Shown here in pieces: positions 53,570 to 63,513 of a DNA stretch of 64,000 nucleotides. Source of the stretch: Methylobacterium planeticum (GTDB taxonomy: Bacteria; Pseudomonadota; Alphaproteobacteria; Rhizobiales; Beijerinckiaceae); assembly GCF_008806345.1 (NCBI RefSeq), contig NZ_VZZJ01000019.1:36633-100632 (forward strand), written 5' to 3'. The notes beneath the pieces were generated by a model, which was not told the DNA's origin, did not search any database, and saw only the letters and a program-made list of their open reading frames with translations. Position numbers and translations under genes: made by a program. The number at the start of each line of letters is the position of its first letter. Positions within the stretch are counted from its first letter, which is position 1.

Positions 53570-53905
53570 ATGAGCGAGCCGCGCGAGATCGAGCTGAAGT
53601 TGGGGTGTGAACCTTCCGACATGGACACCCTCCGCAACCACCCGCTGCTGCAGGACGCCATAGACCAGGCGGATGCTGACCTCACCTCGGTCTCTGCCGG
53701 TCACGCAGGACTGACAGGTGACGAACATGATCTCGCTGCGCGACGTCCCAACCGAGTACCGGCTGATGTGCCAGCGCGTCCGCGAGCGGCATCGGCCGGC
53801 CGCAGCCGCAGGTTAGGGCATGGTCGACGGCCCGGCCATAGCTGTGATCGGGCTGCGATCTGCAGCGGCATGCCTGCCCGCGCTGCCAAGCGCGGGCTGC
53901 GGTAG
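53570..53905 (+). pseudogene. CYTH-domain N-terminal fragment
   Basis: The first about 30 residues, MSEPREIELKLGCEPSDMDT, then LRNHPLLQDA, match the start of YgiF-type CYTH/CHAD inorganic triphosphatases (the ExExK-type ELEIKL motif reads EIELKL). The rest of the frame does not. It is therefore probably a truncated gene. Confidence 0.5.
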
Positions 53906-54080
53906 CGCTCGTCGACGATCGACGCCTGACCGATCCAGGCAGGCAGCGGGACCGTCTCGTCCTCGCGGCCGAGTTCGACCTCAGCCAGGATGAGGCCGCT
54001 CAAGGCTCCGGCGAACAGGTCCACGTCCCAGATGTCGCCATCAGCCTCGATGCGAAGCCGGGCCTCCTCGACCCGGCTTC
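53701..54080 (-). pseudogene. CYTH-domain C-terminal fragment
   Basis: The minus strand around 53880-54075 reads ARLRIEADGDIWDVDLFAGA, then LSGLILAEVELGREDETVPL and PAWIGQASIVDERYRSPRLA, typical of the second half of CYTH domains. The N-terminal half is missing upstream (non-matching frames). The fragment lies on the opposite strand to the N-terminal piece at 53570. Confidence 0.55.
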
Positions 54081-54259
54081 TCGTGCCGTGACGCGGTCAG
54101 AGGATTCACGGCTCCTCGACCGCCGCGTTCCGACCACGTCCGAACGGGATCTTGCGTCCCACCGGGACCGTTCGGACCCGTCGATCGGACGGTCCAGAGC
54201 GGGCAGGCAGCCGGCGCGCGCGCCAATGCGTCCGCCCCGGCGGAACGCTCGCCCGGCGT

Positions 54260-57200
54260 TCAGAACCGGTAGGTGAAGTTGCCCTTCACGGCGTGGTCCT
54301 GGATCCGATCGCCGACCTGGCCCGTATAAGCCACGCCGAGGGTGGCGTTCGGCGCGACCCGAAGGTCGAGCCCGGCCTCGGCCACGAGGGCGTCCCGGGC
54401 GATCGGGACGCCGGCCGTCAGGAAGGCCGGGCCGGTGCCGAAGGCGAGCAGCGCCGTCGGCACCACGTCGCCGAAGGCGCGGCGGTAGCCCACGAGGCCG
54501 TGGGCCGAGACCGGCGCCCCGAGCCCGAGCGCGAGGTCCGTCTGGCCCCGCAGGCCGGCAGTGACCGCACCCATGTCGTAGGTCCGGGTGAAGCTCGTCA
54601 GCGCAGCGATCCCGCCGGTCTCCGTGAAGCGGTCGTGCCCGATCGAGACGTAGGAGCCGCCCACGAACGGCTCGATATAGCCGAGCGCCGCCTGGCTCGG
54701 GCGCGACCCGTCCTTCGACAGGAGCGGCGCGGGACTGTTCTGGCCGAGGAAGATCTTGTAGCCGAGCTCCCCGAAGCCCTGGATCGTCGAGCCGCCGGTG
54801 CGGGCGGTCGCCGTGTCCGAGAAGCCGGCGAACAGCACCGAGCGGCGGCTGCGGCCGCTGTTGTCGGCGTAGGTCGCGCCGAGCCGCAGCGAGACCGGAC
54901 CGAGCTCGTAGCCGCCGTAGACACCGCCGTATCCGCTCTCGATCGTGCCGGATTGCAGGCGGCCCGTCGTGTCGAGGGTGGCGTAGGTGTAGCCGCCCAC
55001 CGCGCCGAGCTTGATCCCGTTCTCGAGCCGGACGTCGGCGCCGAGGGCAAAGCCGGAGATCTGGCGGCTGAAGCCGGCGGCGTTGCCGTCGCCGCGCGCC
55101 TCGCCGAAGCTGCCGAAGCCCTGACCCCAGAGCCCGAAGACGCGTGGATCGAGGATTCGGGCCGGCACCGCGACGACCGGGGGAGCGCGGCCGGGCAGGT
55201 CGGCCGTGTAGGCCGCCGGCAGATTGCCGTAATTCAGGCCATCGGCCGCGCCCGGCGTGACACCCCAACGCAGACGGTCGAGGATGGCCTCGCGCACGAA
55301 GAAGGCGGTGGCGTACTCGGTCGAGACCGTGTTGGCGTGCACGTCGCCCGAGAGCGCCTGGAACGCACCCTGCGCCTCGGATGCCGTCAGCCCGACGGTG
55401 CGCTGGAACGGGGCCGTGCCCGCCCCGCCCGCCTGGATCGCGTCCGCCACCGAGGCCTGGTTGCGGTTGCGCGCCACGCTCGAGAAGGCGACGTCGTTGC
55501 GCGTGAGGTTCAGGTCGACCTCGGTGCCCGTGTAGGTGAGGCTCGGATACAGGAAGGCGAGGTTCGAGGTGACGTCGGCGAACTGACCCGTGAGGCCGCC
55601 GGCCGCCGTCAGGATGGCGTAGCGGGTGCGCGGATCGTAGCTGCCCTGCGCCGCCGTTACCTGAACCGTGCCGCCGCTGAGCGTGGCGCTGCCGGCCGCC
55701 GCGATCCGGTCGGCCTGACCGGCCGCGTTCGCGTTAACCTGGTAGGTCGCGCCCGGCGCGAAGGCGAGATTGCCCGCGACCATCAGCGTGCCGATCCCGC
55801 CATTCGGCGCGCCGGGTGCCACGGCGCCCCCGCTGTTCACCGCAAGTCCCGCGACCGTCCCGCTGCCGCCGAGCGTGCCGCCCGAGCCGACCGTCACGTT
55901 GGTCGTCACCTGATCGCGCGGATCGAGGATCAGGGTACCGGTCACGTTCCCGAAGTAGCCCCCGGCCGAGTACAGGTCGATGCGGCTCCAGTAGCTGAGC
56001 GGCGAACCGTAGAACGCCGCGAGCGCGTTCGTCTCGGTGTTCACGATGATCTGGTTGATGGTGTCGGTCTGCAGGGCGCCGTAGAGGCCTCCGCTCGGCG
56101 CGATGGCGCGGGCCGCGTCGGTGCTGCCGCCGTAGAGCGGTGCGAGCAGGATCGAAGCATCGGGGCCGTTCGCGGGCGCCGCCTCGCGCGGGGCCTGGGC
56201 GAAGGTCAGCGTCGGCAGTCCGTAGGTCAGCCGCTGCTGGTACAAGGCCTGGTTCGCTGCCGACGGCAGGTAGGGGTTGTTGGTGGTGTTGGCAGCGCTC
56301 GCCGCGCAGGCCGCGACCGTATTGCCGCACTGGGCCGAGAGGTAGCTCGTCAGCTGGGCCGAGGCCTGGTTGAACTGGTTCGGCAGGTTGATCGCCGTGC
56401 CTGTGGTGACGGCATTGCTGATGTAGAGCGGGTTGCTGAAGGCCTGGGCGAGGTCGTAGCTCGCGAGCGCCCGGGCACCGATGATGTCGAGCGGATAGTG
56501 GACGCCGAGCACGATGCGGCTGTTACCGTACTCCGCGGCGCGGGCCAGCATGCCCTGATACTGGCTCGGCACCAGCATGGCGAGCAGGATGCCGTCGGTG
56601 AAGGCGTAGGTGGTGTGGCCGCTTGGGAATGACGGGTTCGTCGCGAGGCCGTTCAGGGCGGTCGGGTCGAACTGGTTGATACGGTTTGGCACGACTTGTA
56701 CGGGCCGCGAGGAGCCGTAGACGTCCTGCCCAGGCTGCGTGTTCCGCACGCCGTAGGCGAGGTCGTAGACGCTGTCCGCAATGTTCGGCAGGCCGTTGGC
56801 GCGCGGCAGGGTGTAGCCCGCGGGCGCCACCGCCGGGACCGCGACGTAACCGGCCGGCGTGGTGCTCGGATTCGTGGCCGCACCGTTGGCAAAGTAGTTC
56901 TTCGCGACGCCCAGGTTGTTGCCTGTGAAGGTGTAGGCGTTGGCGAGCAGGTTCAGGGTCGCGCCGAGGGGGCCGGCGGCGCCACTTGCCGATCCGCCGA
57001 CGTAGATCTGGCCGAGGAGGGGCCCGAGGCCGCCGACCGGCTGCTGCGGCACGATCCCGTTGATGGAGGTCTGCGCCGGCAGGCCGCCCGCGAGGTTCGC
57101 GCCGGCGCCGTAAGTGCCGAGGCCGACCGAGGAGAGGTTGTTGGTCACCGACCCGAGCAGGTTCTTGTCGCTGATCGCGAGTTGCTGCTGAGCCAGGCCC

Positions 57201-57409
57201 GCGCCGTTGTTGGTCGCGATCGATTGCTGAAGGTTGGTCTGCAGCGTTGCCTGTCCGATCGCCGTCGCGTTGAGATTCAGGTACGGCGCCAGCAGGTTCA
57301 GAACGTTGACATCGGACGGCGTGGTGTTTGCGGCCTGCGCCCAGGCGGCGCCGGGCGCGCAGGCCGTCGCAATGAGCGCTACCATTGAGACACTGTGCTT
57401 GAACGGCAT
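54260..57409 (-). CDS. Autotransporter with N-terminal PAP2 acid phosphatase domain
   Basis: A 1049-residue type V secretion protein. It has a signal peptide (VALIATACAPGAAWA), then a PAP2 (class A acid phosphatase-like) domain with RP (235-236), PSGH (262-265) and SRIVLGVHYPLD (Ser297-Asp308), containing the catalytic His265 and His304. Next come Ala/Gly-rich beta-repeat passenger sequences (TVGSGGTLGGSGTVAGL and GTLMVAGNLAFAPGATY). The C-terminal autotransporter barrel starts near GLWGQGFGSFGEARGDG and ends in VKGNFTYRF. It likely displays or releases a phosphatase at the cell surface. Confidence 0.85.
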   Translation of the reverse strand: MPFKHSVSMVALIATACAPGAAWAQAANTTPSDVNVLNLLAPYLNLNATAIGQATLQTNLQQSIATNNGAGLAQQQLAISDKNLLGSVTNNLSSVGLGTYGAGANLAGGLPAQTSINGIVPQQPVGGLGPLLGQIYVGGSASGAAGPLGATLNLLANAYTFTGNNLGVAKNYFANGAATNPSTTPAGYVAVPAVAPAGYTLPRANGLPNIADSVYDLAYGVRNTQPGQDVYGSSRPVQVVPNRINQFDPTALNGLATNPSFPSGHTTYAFTDGILLAMLVPSQYQGMLARAAEYGNSRIVLGVHYPLDIIGARALASYDLAQAFSNPLYISNAVTTGTAINLPNQFNQASAQLTSYLSAQCGNTVAACAASAANTTNNPYLPSAANQALYQQRLTYGLPTLTFAQAPREAAPANGPDASILLAPLYGGSTDAARAIAPSGGLYGALQTDTINQIIVNTETNALAAFYGSPLSYWSRIDLYSAGGYFGNVTGTLILDPRDQVTTNVTVGSGGTLGGSGTVAGLAVNSGGAVAPGAPNGGIGTLMVAGNLAFAPGATYQVNANAAGQADRIAAAGSATLSGGTVQVTAAQGSYDPRTRYAILTAAGGLTGQFADVTSNLAFLYPSLTYTGTEVDLNLTRNDVAFSSVARNRNQASVADAIQAGGAGTAPFQRTVGLTASEAQGAFQALSGDVHANTVSTEYATAFFVREAILDRLRWGVTPGAADGLNYGNLPAAYTADLPGRAPPVVAVPARILDPRVFGLWGQGFGSFGEARGDGNAAGFSRQISGFALGADVRLENGIKLGAVGGYTYATLDTTGRLQSGTIESGYGGVYGGYELGPVSLRLGATYADNSGRSRRSVLFAGFSDTATARTGGSTIQGFGELGYKIFLGQNSPAPLLSKDGSRPSQAALGYIEPFVGGSYVSIGHDRFTETGGIAALTSFTRTYDMGAVTAGLRGQTDLALGLGAPVSAHGLVGYRRAFGDVVPTALLAFGTGPAFLTAGVPIARDALVAEAGLDLRVAPNATLGVAYTGQVGDRIQDHAVKGNFTYRF

Positions 57410-57891
57410 TGTCGACTTCCCCTGCGGTGTTCGGGCAAGTCACTAGCCAAAACTACGTTTCATGTATTGTCATAATCCGTTCATATTATTTGATCACCGG
57501 AAATGTGATACTAATGACACAGATTTAATGTTATACGACTAAGTAATAGGCGGAATTTTTAGCCGATAATCAATACATTTTGCGCATCTCAATCTCGACA
57601 TGTGGGCAGCCGCGGTGATCGGCCGCCCTCCGTAGGATGAGGGTTCCCGCCTCGTGATGAAGGGTTGCACGGGGATCACTCGATCGATGCATGGAATCAC
57701 ACCGGCGGCCGTGCGGTGTCGGGTGAAGGCCGCCGAACGCGGCACGTCTGTCTCGCCCGCATCGTGAACCCGTCAGGACCACGCGAATCGAGAGCTATCC
57801 GCGTCGCCATCCTGGCGGGGCGGACGTCCTCGCGGGGCAGGCAGCGGGCGGGGCTCCGTCACGGGCGATCGGTTGAGCGCGGCCGCAAGCG
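57410..57891. other. AT-rich region upstream of the autotransporter
   Basis: About 480 bp without a convincing gene. The part 57440-57580 is notably AT-rich and likely carries the autotransporter promoter, including a FixK/CRP-like TTGATCACCGG stretch that is not convincing as a site. No other feature was recognised. Confidence 0.4.
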
Positions 57892-57920
57892 AAAAAGATC
57901 CCGGCGTTCCCGCCGGGATC
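57892..57920 (-). terminator. Rho-independent terminator of the porin gene
   Basis: A perfect 10-bp stem (57897-57906 with 57911-57920, loop TTCC) is followed on the minus strand by a run of five T (complement of AAAAA at 57892-57896). It lies about 130 bp downstream of the porin stop. Confidence 0.85.
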
Positions 57921-58051
57921 AGAGTCTTGGAGGTTTCGAAACGCGTCGCAGCGTCTTGGGAGAGTGGTTCGGGCTTCGAAGAAGCAGGCGTTGCCGCGGC
58001 GGCCCTTCGGTCCCGGTGCGGCGGGACCGAAAGCTCGATGGTCAGCCCGAC

Positions 58052-59701
58052 CTAGAAGTCGCGCTGGACGCGGAAGCGGCCGTAGAAGCCGTCCGTGGAA
58101 CTGACGGTGCGGGTCGGAACGCCGTTGACCGTCGCCGGAAAACCCGGCTGGTTGGTGTCGCTCTGCCGCCCGCTGTTGAGGCCGTAGCGCAGATAGGCGC
58201 CCTCGAAGCCGATATCGAGGTCCTTCACCGGCGACCAGATCAGGCTCGCGCCCGCGTAGGACACGTTGGCATCGCGCAGGACGTTGGTGAAGTTGAAGGC
58301 GGCGACCTGCGCGGCCGAGGCGCCGATACCGTTGGCGAGGTAGGGCAGGCCGAAATTGACGGAGGCCAGCGCCCGGCGCGCGCCCTGCGGGAAGTAGACC
58401 TCGCCGTAGGAGCCGAAGAAGGCCGAGCGCCACTCGGGCGACCAGTAGTGCAGGTAGGAGGCCGTGACCGTCCAGCTCTGCGAGGTCTCGATGCGGCGCG
58501 TCAGCGGGTTGACCACCGCGTCGTTCAGGAACGGGATGACGCTCGCGCCCGGGATGATGCTGGTGGAGGAGATCTCGCCGCCCTGCGTCTGGAAGAAGCC
58601 CGAGTAGGACATGGCGCCGTCAGCATAGGCGCCCTGCAGGTAGAGGGTGTCGCCCGGGGCGATGAAGGGCAGGTTCAGCTTGACGCCGCCCTGGACGCCG
58701 AACCCGTAGGCGTTGCTGACGCGGGGAACGGCGACGGCCGTTCCGGTGACGGCCACCGGCGTCGCTGCGCCGCCCGGCAGGGTGGTGAAGGCAAGCGGGC
58801 TGCCCGTGGCGCTGCCCATGTTGATCTCGTGGACGGCCGCCGAGAGCTGCGCCGAGCCCCAGGCCGCGTCGTAGCGCAGGACGCCGACGAAGTCGGGCGT
58901 GCGGTTCTTCTGCGTGGCATCGAGGAATTGCAGGCCCGTGACCTGACCGGCCGCGTTGAAGATCGCGACGGGCGCGAAGGAGGACGAGGCCGTGAAGACG
59001 TTGAAGCCCGAGGTGTTGCCGATGACGCTGTTCGACGCGCTCGAATAGATCGGCTGGAAGCGGAAGGTCGGGTCTTCCATCGAGATCGTGGCGGAGAAGC
59101 CGTCGCCGAACTTCGCCGTGTAGGCGAGCAAGTTCGTGGAAGGCACGTCCGATCCGCCCGTGAGAGCGATCATCTCGAAGTCGTGGGCGTAGAAATCGAA
59201 GAACGAGGAGGCGCGACCGGCGGTGAGGCCGGCGAACTGCACGAAAGCCTTGTCGACGTTCACGTATTGCTGGGCGCGGCCGAACGTGTCGGGGCCGAGC
59301 GCCGGGAAGGCGTTGGCGAAGCGCTGCTGGGTGCCCGAGGTCATGTGCTGGCCGGTGCGGCTCGCCACCTCGAGACGCGTGAAGGCGCGCAGCGTGCCGT
59401 AGGCGGTCTGCGTCCGGGCGTCGAGGTTGAAGCGGGCGAGGCCCCGGTACTGCGTGGTGTCGCCCGTGTTGGCATTCCGGTTGTAGCCCGGCACGTAGCC
59501 GGCCTCGAAGCGGGCGCGGCCGGAGACGCGCAGGCAGGTGTCGGTGCCCGGGATGTAGAAGAAGCCGGCGCCGTAGGCCGAGCAGACGCGGACATACTCG
59601 ACCGGGATGGCCTTCTTGACGGGAAGGTCGGCGGCCTGCGCTCCCGCGACGGCGGTCAGCCCCGCCGCCGATCCCAGAAGCAGGCTCTTCACGAGCTTCA
59701 T
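58052..59701 (-). CDS. Alphaproteobacterial porin (Porin_2 family)
   Basis: A 549-residue outer-membrane porin with a signal peptide (SLLLGSAAGLTAVAGAQA, then ADLPVKKA). The family start VEYVRVCSAYGAGFFYIPGT, then CLRVSGRARFEAGYVPGYNR, and the aromatic C terminus GRFRVQRDF are intact. A disulfide pair of Cys is typical of this family. It allows diffusion of small solutes. It is followed by a strong terminator. Confidence 0.92.
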   Translation of the reverse strand: MKLVKSLLLGSAAGLTAVAGAQAADLPVKKAIPVEYVRVCSAYGAGFFYIPGTDTCLRVSGRARFEAGYVPGYNRNANTGDTTQYRGLARFNLDARTQTAYGTLRAFTRLEVASRTGQHMTSGTQQRFANAFPALGPDTFGRAQQYVNVDKAFVQFAGLTAGRASSFFDFYAHDFEMIALTGGSDVPSTNLLAYTAKFGDGFSATISMEDPTFRFQPIYSSASNSVIGNTSGFNVFTASSSFAPVAIFNAAGQVTGLQFLDATQKNRTPDFVGVLRYDAAWGSAQLSAAVHEINMGSATGSPLAFTTLPGGAATPVAVTGTAVAVPRVSNAYGFGVQGGVKLNLPFIAPGDTLYLQGAYADGAMSYSGFFQTQGGEISSTSIIPGASVIPFLNDAVVNPLTRRIETSQSWTVTASYLHYWSPEWRSAFFGSYGEVYFPQGARRALASVNFGLPYLANGIGASAAQVAAFNFTNVLRDANVSYAGASLIWSPVKDLDIGFEGAYLRYGLNSGRQSDTNQPGFPATVNGVPTRTVSSTDGFYGRFRVQRDF

Positions 59702-60280
59702 TGTGAAATCTCCAGTTTATCGAGATGTACAGTTCGGACATTCCGGAGTCACGACCGCGTCACGATCGATCATCCGTCATGGTTGCTTCTGTTGTTGAGC
59801 CAGCTCAAGTTTATAGCTTGAGCAGGCTGACCGCGTCGGAAGCTTGAGCGCCGCCGCTTCATGCATGAGCGTTATGCGGAATACAACGCCGGATTCGCGC
59901 ACCTCGACAGAAACTCAACAACGACTTTGCGCCCCGTTGCATGCAGGACACAATCTTAAGATTACCCGGCTAATATCCTGAGTTGCCCTGCAGCAACAGC
60001 GATCAGAAGGATCTTACCTGTGCGCCGAGCAACACGATCCTTCGACGATTTGTCATAAATTCTTCGCGCTGAGTCTCGGCGAGCAGTGACGAGCAGCTGC
60101 GAACGATCGAACGTAGCCCTGCGACCGTTGCTCGATCTGCGATGCCCCTTTCCTGGCCGAGTGGCAATGCCATCGAGGCGGACGTCTCCGTCCTGCCCGC
60201 TCACGATCCATGTCGTGCGCTGGGAATGTCCGCTCGCGGCCACTTGTCCACTGAGAGCGTCACCGGCGACCGGCTGCGCA
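59702..60280. other. Porin upstream region with no gene seen
   Basis: About 580 bp between the porin start and the LysR gene's end. It contains the porin promoter and leader, but no motif was assigned with confidence. Open frames here look like chance. Confidence 0.4.
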
Positions 60281-61177
60281 TCAGGCGCGCGACGCGCACA
60301 GTCCCGCGAGAAGGGGAGCGTACGCGGCGAGCCTGCGGGATACGAACTCAGTGAAGAGCCGCACGCGCTTCGTCTTGCGTGTCTCCCCCTGCGTGAGAAG
60401 CCAGAGTGTTCCATGCATGTGCAGGTCGGTGCCCGGCACCCTCGCCAGGAGGGGGTCGGCATCTCCGACGAAGCACGGCAGTGTCGTCATCCCGAGCCCT
60501 TGCCGTACCGCAACGATCTGCGCCTCGCCGTCCGTGGTCTTGAACGGAACCCCAGTGGTACGAACCTCACCCTCGCGGGCCCAGTCCGGCATTCCATGAA
60601 TGCTGATGACGATCCACCGGATTGGATCCGACGCACCCGCACGCCACGCGGCCAGACGTTCGCGAGACATGTAGACGCCGCCGGAGAGCTCCGGTCCCTT
60701 CAGGCCGTGAAGGTTGAGCGGCAAGGTCCTGCGGTCATAGACGACGCGGATCGCGACATCGGCCTCTCGGTTAGTCAGATTTGCCAGTTCGCCGGACGAC
60801 AGGATTTCCATCTCGATGTCCGGATGCAGACGCGCGAAATCGGCGAAGTCCGGCATGAGCAGGTGTGTCGCGAGGGTCGGCGCCAGCGTCACCCGCAAGA
60901 GCCCGCGCACGCTCTGGTCGCGCCCGAAGACGCGCGTCTCCAGCTGGTGCGATGATGCTTCCATCTGGTCCGCGAATTCGAGGATCTCCTCGCCCGCAGC
61001 CGTCAGGCGGTAGCCCGAAGGCAGCTTTTCGAACATGTGCACCCCGAGGCGTCCCTCGAGCTGGGCGATGCGTCGCAGCACGGTCGAGTGGTTTACATCG
61101 AGGCGCTCGGCGGCAGCCCGCACCGAGCCTCCGCGCGCGACGGCCAGAAAGTAGCGAACGTCATCCCAGTCGATCAT
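60281..61177 (-). CDS. LysR-family transcriptional regulator
   Basis: A 298-residue regulator from ATG 61177 (MIDWDDVRYFLAVARGGSVR). The N-terminal winged HTH is followed by a LysR substrate-binding domain (RVTLAPTLATHLLMPDFADF and EADVAIRVVYDRRTLPLNLH). Upstream in-frame Met codons to 61255 are less typical. It diverges from an SDR gene by 271 bp, so it probably controls that gene. The effector is unknown. Confidence 0.9.
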   Translation of the reverse strand: MIDWDDVRYFLAVARGGSVRAAAERLDVNHSTVLRRIAQLEGRLGVHMFEKLPSGYRLTAAGEEILEFADQMEASSHQLETRVFGRDQSVRGLLRVTLAPTLATHLLMPDFADFARLHPDIEMEILSSGELANLTNREADVAIRVVYDRRTLPLNLHGLKGPELSGGVYMSRERLAAWRAGASDPIRWIVISIHGMPDWAREGEVRTTGVPFKTTDGEAQIVAVRQGLGMTTLPCFVGDADPLLARVPGTDLHMHGTLWLLTQGETRKTKRVRLFTEFVSRRLAAYAPLLAGLCASRA

Positions 61178-61448
61178 GGTGCAATCCGGCACCGCGCGGT
61201 GCGGCTTCCAAAACCCGTATCCGACACATCGATCAGCGGTACGGGCGGTCATCATAGCTTACGTCGACGAGCGTGGCCGAACTTCGAACAGCGGACACTG
61301 ATCGTCGTGGCAGGGGCAAGTCGTCCACCCGGATCGATTTCGCACCACCAATGTGCGCGCTTCCGCACTCAACGCCGGCCATTGGCGGACTCATGTTGCG
61401 GTTCTCGGGGGCCTCCCCGGACAGCCAAAACGGAGCCGGAAAGACGTC

Positions 61449-62183
61449 ATGGGAAAGCTTGAGGGCAAGGTTGCAGTCATCACGGGCGGATCGAGCGGCA
61501 TGGCGCTGGCGAGCGCCAAGCGGTTCGTTGAAGAAGGCGCCTACGTTTTCATCACGGGCCGGAGGCAGGAGGCGCTCGATGAGGCCGTCAGGCTGATGGG
61601 CCGGGACGTGACCGGCGTGCGCGGCGACGCGGCCAATCTCGACGACCTCGACCGCCTGTTCGATACGGTCAAGCGGGTGAAGGGCAAGATCGACATCCTG
61701 TACGCGAGCGCTGGCACGGGCGAAGCCGTCCCATTGGGCGAGATTACCGAGCCGCATTTCGATGCGACCTTCGGCCTGAATACGCGCGGCACGCTGTTCA
61801 CGGTCCAGAAGGCGTTGCCGCTGTTCAACGATGGCGGATCGATCTTCATGACCGGGTCGGTTGCTTCGGTGAAAGGGTTTCCTGGTTACGGCGTGTATTC
61901 GGCGAGCAAGGCGGCGTTGCGCTCATTCGCACGCACTTGGCTCAACGAACTGAAGGGCAGGAATATCCGGGTGAACGTGCTGAGCCCGGGACCGATCGCC
62001 ACCCCGATGCAGGACCAGGTTCTCACCGAGGAGGCGAAGCGGATGTTCGAATCCCTGATCCCGCGGGGAACGATGGGTCGTCCCGAGGAAATTGCCGCGG
62101 TCGCGCTGTTTCTGGCTTCGGACGATTCGAGCTTCGTGAATGGGGTGGAGTTGTCCGTCGACGGCGGCTTCTCGGCCATCTGA
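61449..62183 (+). CDS. Short-chain dehydrogenase/reductase
   Basis: A 244-residue NAD(P)-dependent SDR. It has TGGSSGMALASAKRF (with Gly-rich motif slightly altered from GIG), the catalytic Ser in MTGSVAS, YSASK with Tyr and Lys, and the C-terminal VDGGFSAI. ATG 61449 is chosen by the normal MGKLEGKVAVITGG start. Likely target of the divergent LysR protein. Confidence 0.9.
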   Translation: MGKLEGKVAVITGGSSGMALASAKRFVEEGAYVFITGRRQEALDEAVRLMGRDVTGVRGDAANLDDLDRLFDTVKRVKGKIDILYASAGTGEAVPLGEITEPHFDATFGLNTRGTLFTVQKALPLFNDGGSIFMTGSVASVKGFPGYGVYSASKAALRSFARTWLNELKGRNIRVNVLSPGPIATPMQDQVLTEEAKRMFESLIPRGTMGRPEEIAAVALFLASDDSSFVNGVELSVDGGFSAI

Positions 62184-62386
62184 ATTCGCGCCGGAGCGCG
62201 GGACGTGGCCGATCGACGGGAACTCGCGTGTCCGGGGTGAAACGACGTCCGCGCTGAACGCTCAGTCCGGCCGCGCGGAAATCGTTCACGGCAGGACATC
62301 GACGCGAAGGTCGCCACGTTGCGGAACGAATACCCAGCGCCGTTGAAGGCCGGGAAATCAATATCAGCACGAATCGGAGAAGTATC

Positions 62387-62989
62387 ATGAGCTATGCGAT
62401 CGTAGGATTCGGTGCGGTAGGCCAAGCCCTTGCCCGCGCCTTCGCCCGTAAAGGCATCGACGTGACCGTCGCGAGCCGCCGGCCGGCCGACGCGTTGGCG
62501 CCACAAGCTCGGGCGATCGGACCCAGGGTCATCGCCAAGGCGCTGCAGGATGCCGTCGGGGCCGACACGATCATCTTGGCAATCCCGTTCTGGGAGCACC
62601 GCGAGGTTGCGAAGGCCCTGCCGAGCTGGGAAGGCAAGACGGTCATCGACGCCACGAACGCGTTTGGAGTTCTCCCTGACGAGCTGGGCGGTCTCCCGTC
62701 CTCCGCCGTCATCGCGAAGGCGTTCACCGGCGCCAAGTTCGTGAAGGGTTTCAATCACCTGATTGCGGCCACCCTGGCTGCCGATCCGATCGTCGAGGGT
62801 GGCCACCGGGTCATCTTTCTGTCGAGCGACGACGAGGACGCGACCGCTCCCGTGGCGAGCTTGGCCAAAGAACTCGGGTTCGCAGCCGTCAAGCTGGGGA
62901 AGCTCGACGAAGGTGGCGCGCTGGTGCATGCACGCGGCCGCACTTGGGGCCAGCTGATCTTCCAGGACCTTTTCAAGAAGGAGCAGTGA
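62387..62989 (+). CDS. NAD(P)-binding reductase (F420H2:NADP-oxidoreductase-like)
   Basis: A 200-residue Rossmann protein: SYAIVGFGAVGQALARAFAR (nucleotide binding), TIILAIPFWEHREVAKAL and FVKGFNHLIAATLA as in NADPH-dependent F420 reductase-like (NpdG/YedF-type) proteins. In bacteria lacking F420 it probably uses another acceptor. Its ATG overlaps a stop codon in the preceding frame (ATGA), where a 25-residue unidentified coding tail is visible. Confidence 0.85.
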   Translation: MSYAIVGFGAVGQALARAFARKGIDVTVASRRPADALAPQARAIGPRVIAKALQDAVGADTIILAIPFWEHREVAKALPSWEGKTVIDATNAFGVLPDELGGLPSSAVIAKAFTGAKFVKGFNHLIAATLAADPIVEGGHRVIFLSSDDEDATAPVASLAKELGFAAVKLGKLDEGGALVHARGRTWGQLIFQDLFKKEQ

Positions 62990-63231
62990 CGGATCCACTG
63001 TCCATGGTCAGGGGTGCTGCTTGCCCGGGCCCGTACAGGCCCGCCATGTCATCTTCCGTGGCACACCGGATGTTAGATGAAGTTCGCTGCGGCAGCAGGC
63101 CCTTCCCAGGAGCAGCCGTGACGGAGGGCCGGGCGGTCGGGCTTCGTCTCCTCGTGCCGTCCAATTCGCTTGATCGAGCGGCTGAGGTTACATCCCTCCT
63201 CCTGGGCCTGATCGGATTCAGGAGGAAGGTC
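62990..63231. other. Intergenic region with no gene seen
   Basis: About 240 bp ending with a GGAGGAAGG ribosome site for the next gene. Nothing else was recognised. Confidence 0.4.
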
Positions 63232-63489
63232 ATGGCGAAGATGGACGACCAAACCAAGCTGAAGAGCGACGCGGCCGAGGTCACCGCCAAGATCGTCGGG
63301 AGCTACGAGAAGCTTGCCGGCAAGTTCCGGGAGAAGTCACAGCGCGCGGCCGAACGGGTCAAGACCGCCAAGGGCGAGAGCAAGCGCGCGATGCACCGAC
63401 GCCGGTTCGAACTCTATGGCGATGCGGCGCAGGATCTGGATGAGCGCGTGCAGGCCGTCAGAACGCGCCATGAGCAGAGCAGCGAGTAG
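63232..63489 (+). CDS. Small helical hypothetical protein
   Basis: An 85-residue product from ATG 63232 with GGAGGAAGG at ideal spacing. The sequence is Lys/Ala/Glu/Arg-rich and helical (LAGKFREKSQRAAERVKTAK, ALDERVQAVRTRHE-like end). No signal or membrane segment is seen. The family is unknown. Confidence 0.68.
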   Translation: MAKMDDQTKLKSDAAEVTAKIVGSYEKLAGKFREKSQRAAERVKTAKGESKRAMHRRRFELYGDAAQDLDERVQAVRTRHEQSSE

Positions 63490-63513
63490 CGACGGTCTGG
63501 CACCCCAGAATCA

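Noticed and set aside
54152..56632. 826-codon plus-strand frame opposite the autotransporter
   Set aside because: Antisense of a gene with clear PAP2 and barrel domains; Arg/Val/Gly-rich nonsense.
57440..57500. FixK/FNR-type box upstream of the autotransporter
   Set aside because: Only one half-site (TTGATC) is convincing; the other half does not match.
57665..59821. 718-codon plus-strand frame opposite the porin
   Set aside because: Antisense of a Porin_2 gene with signal peptide and terminator.
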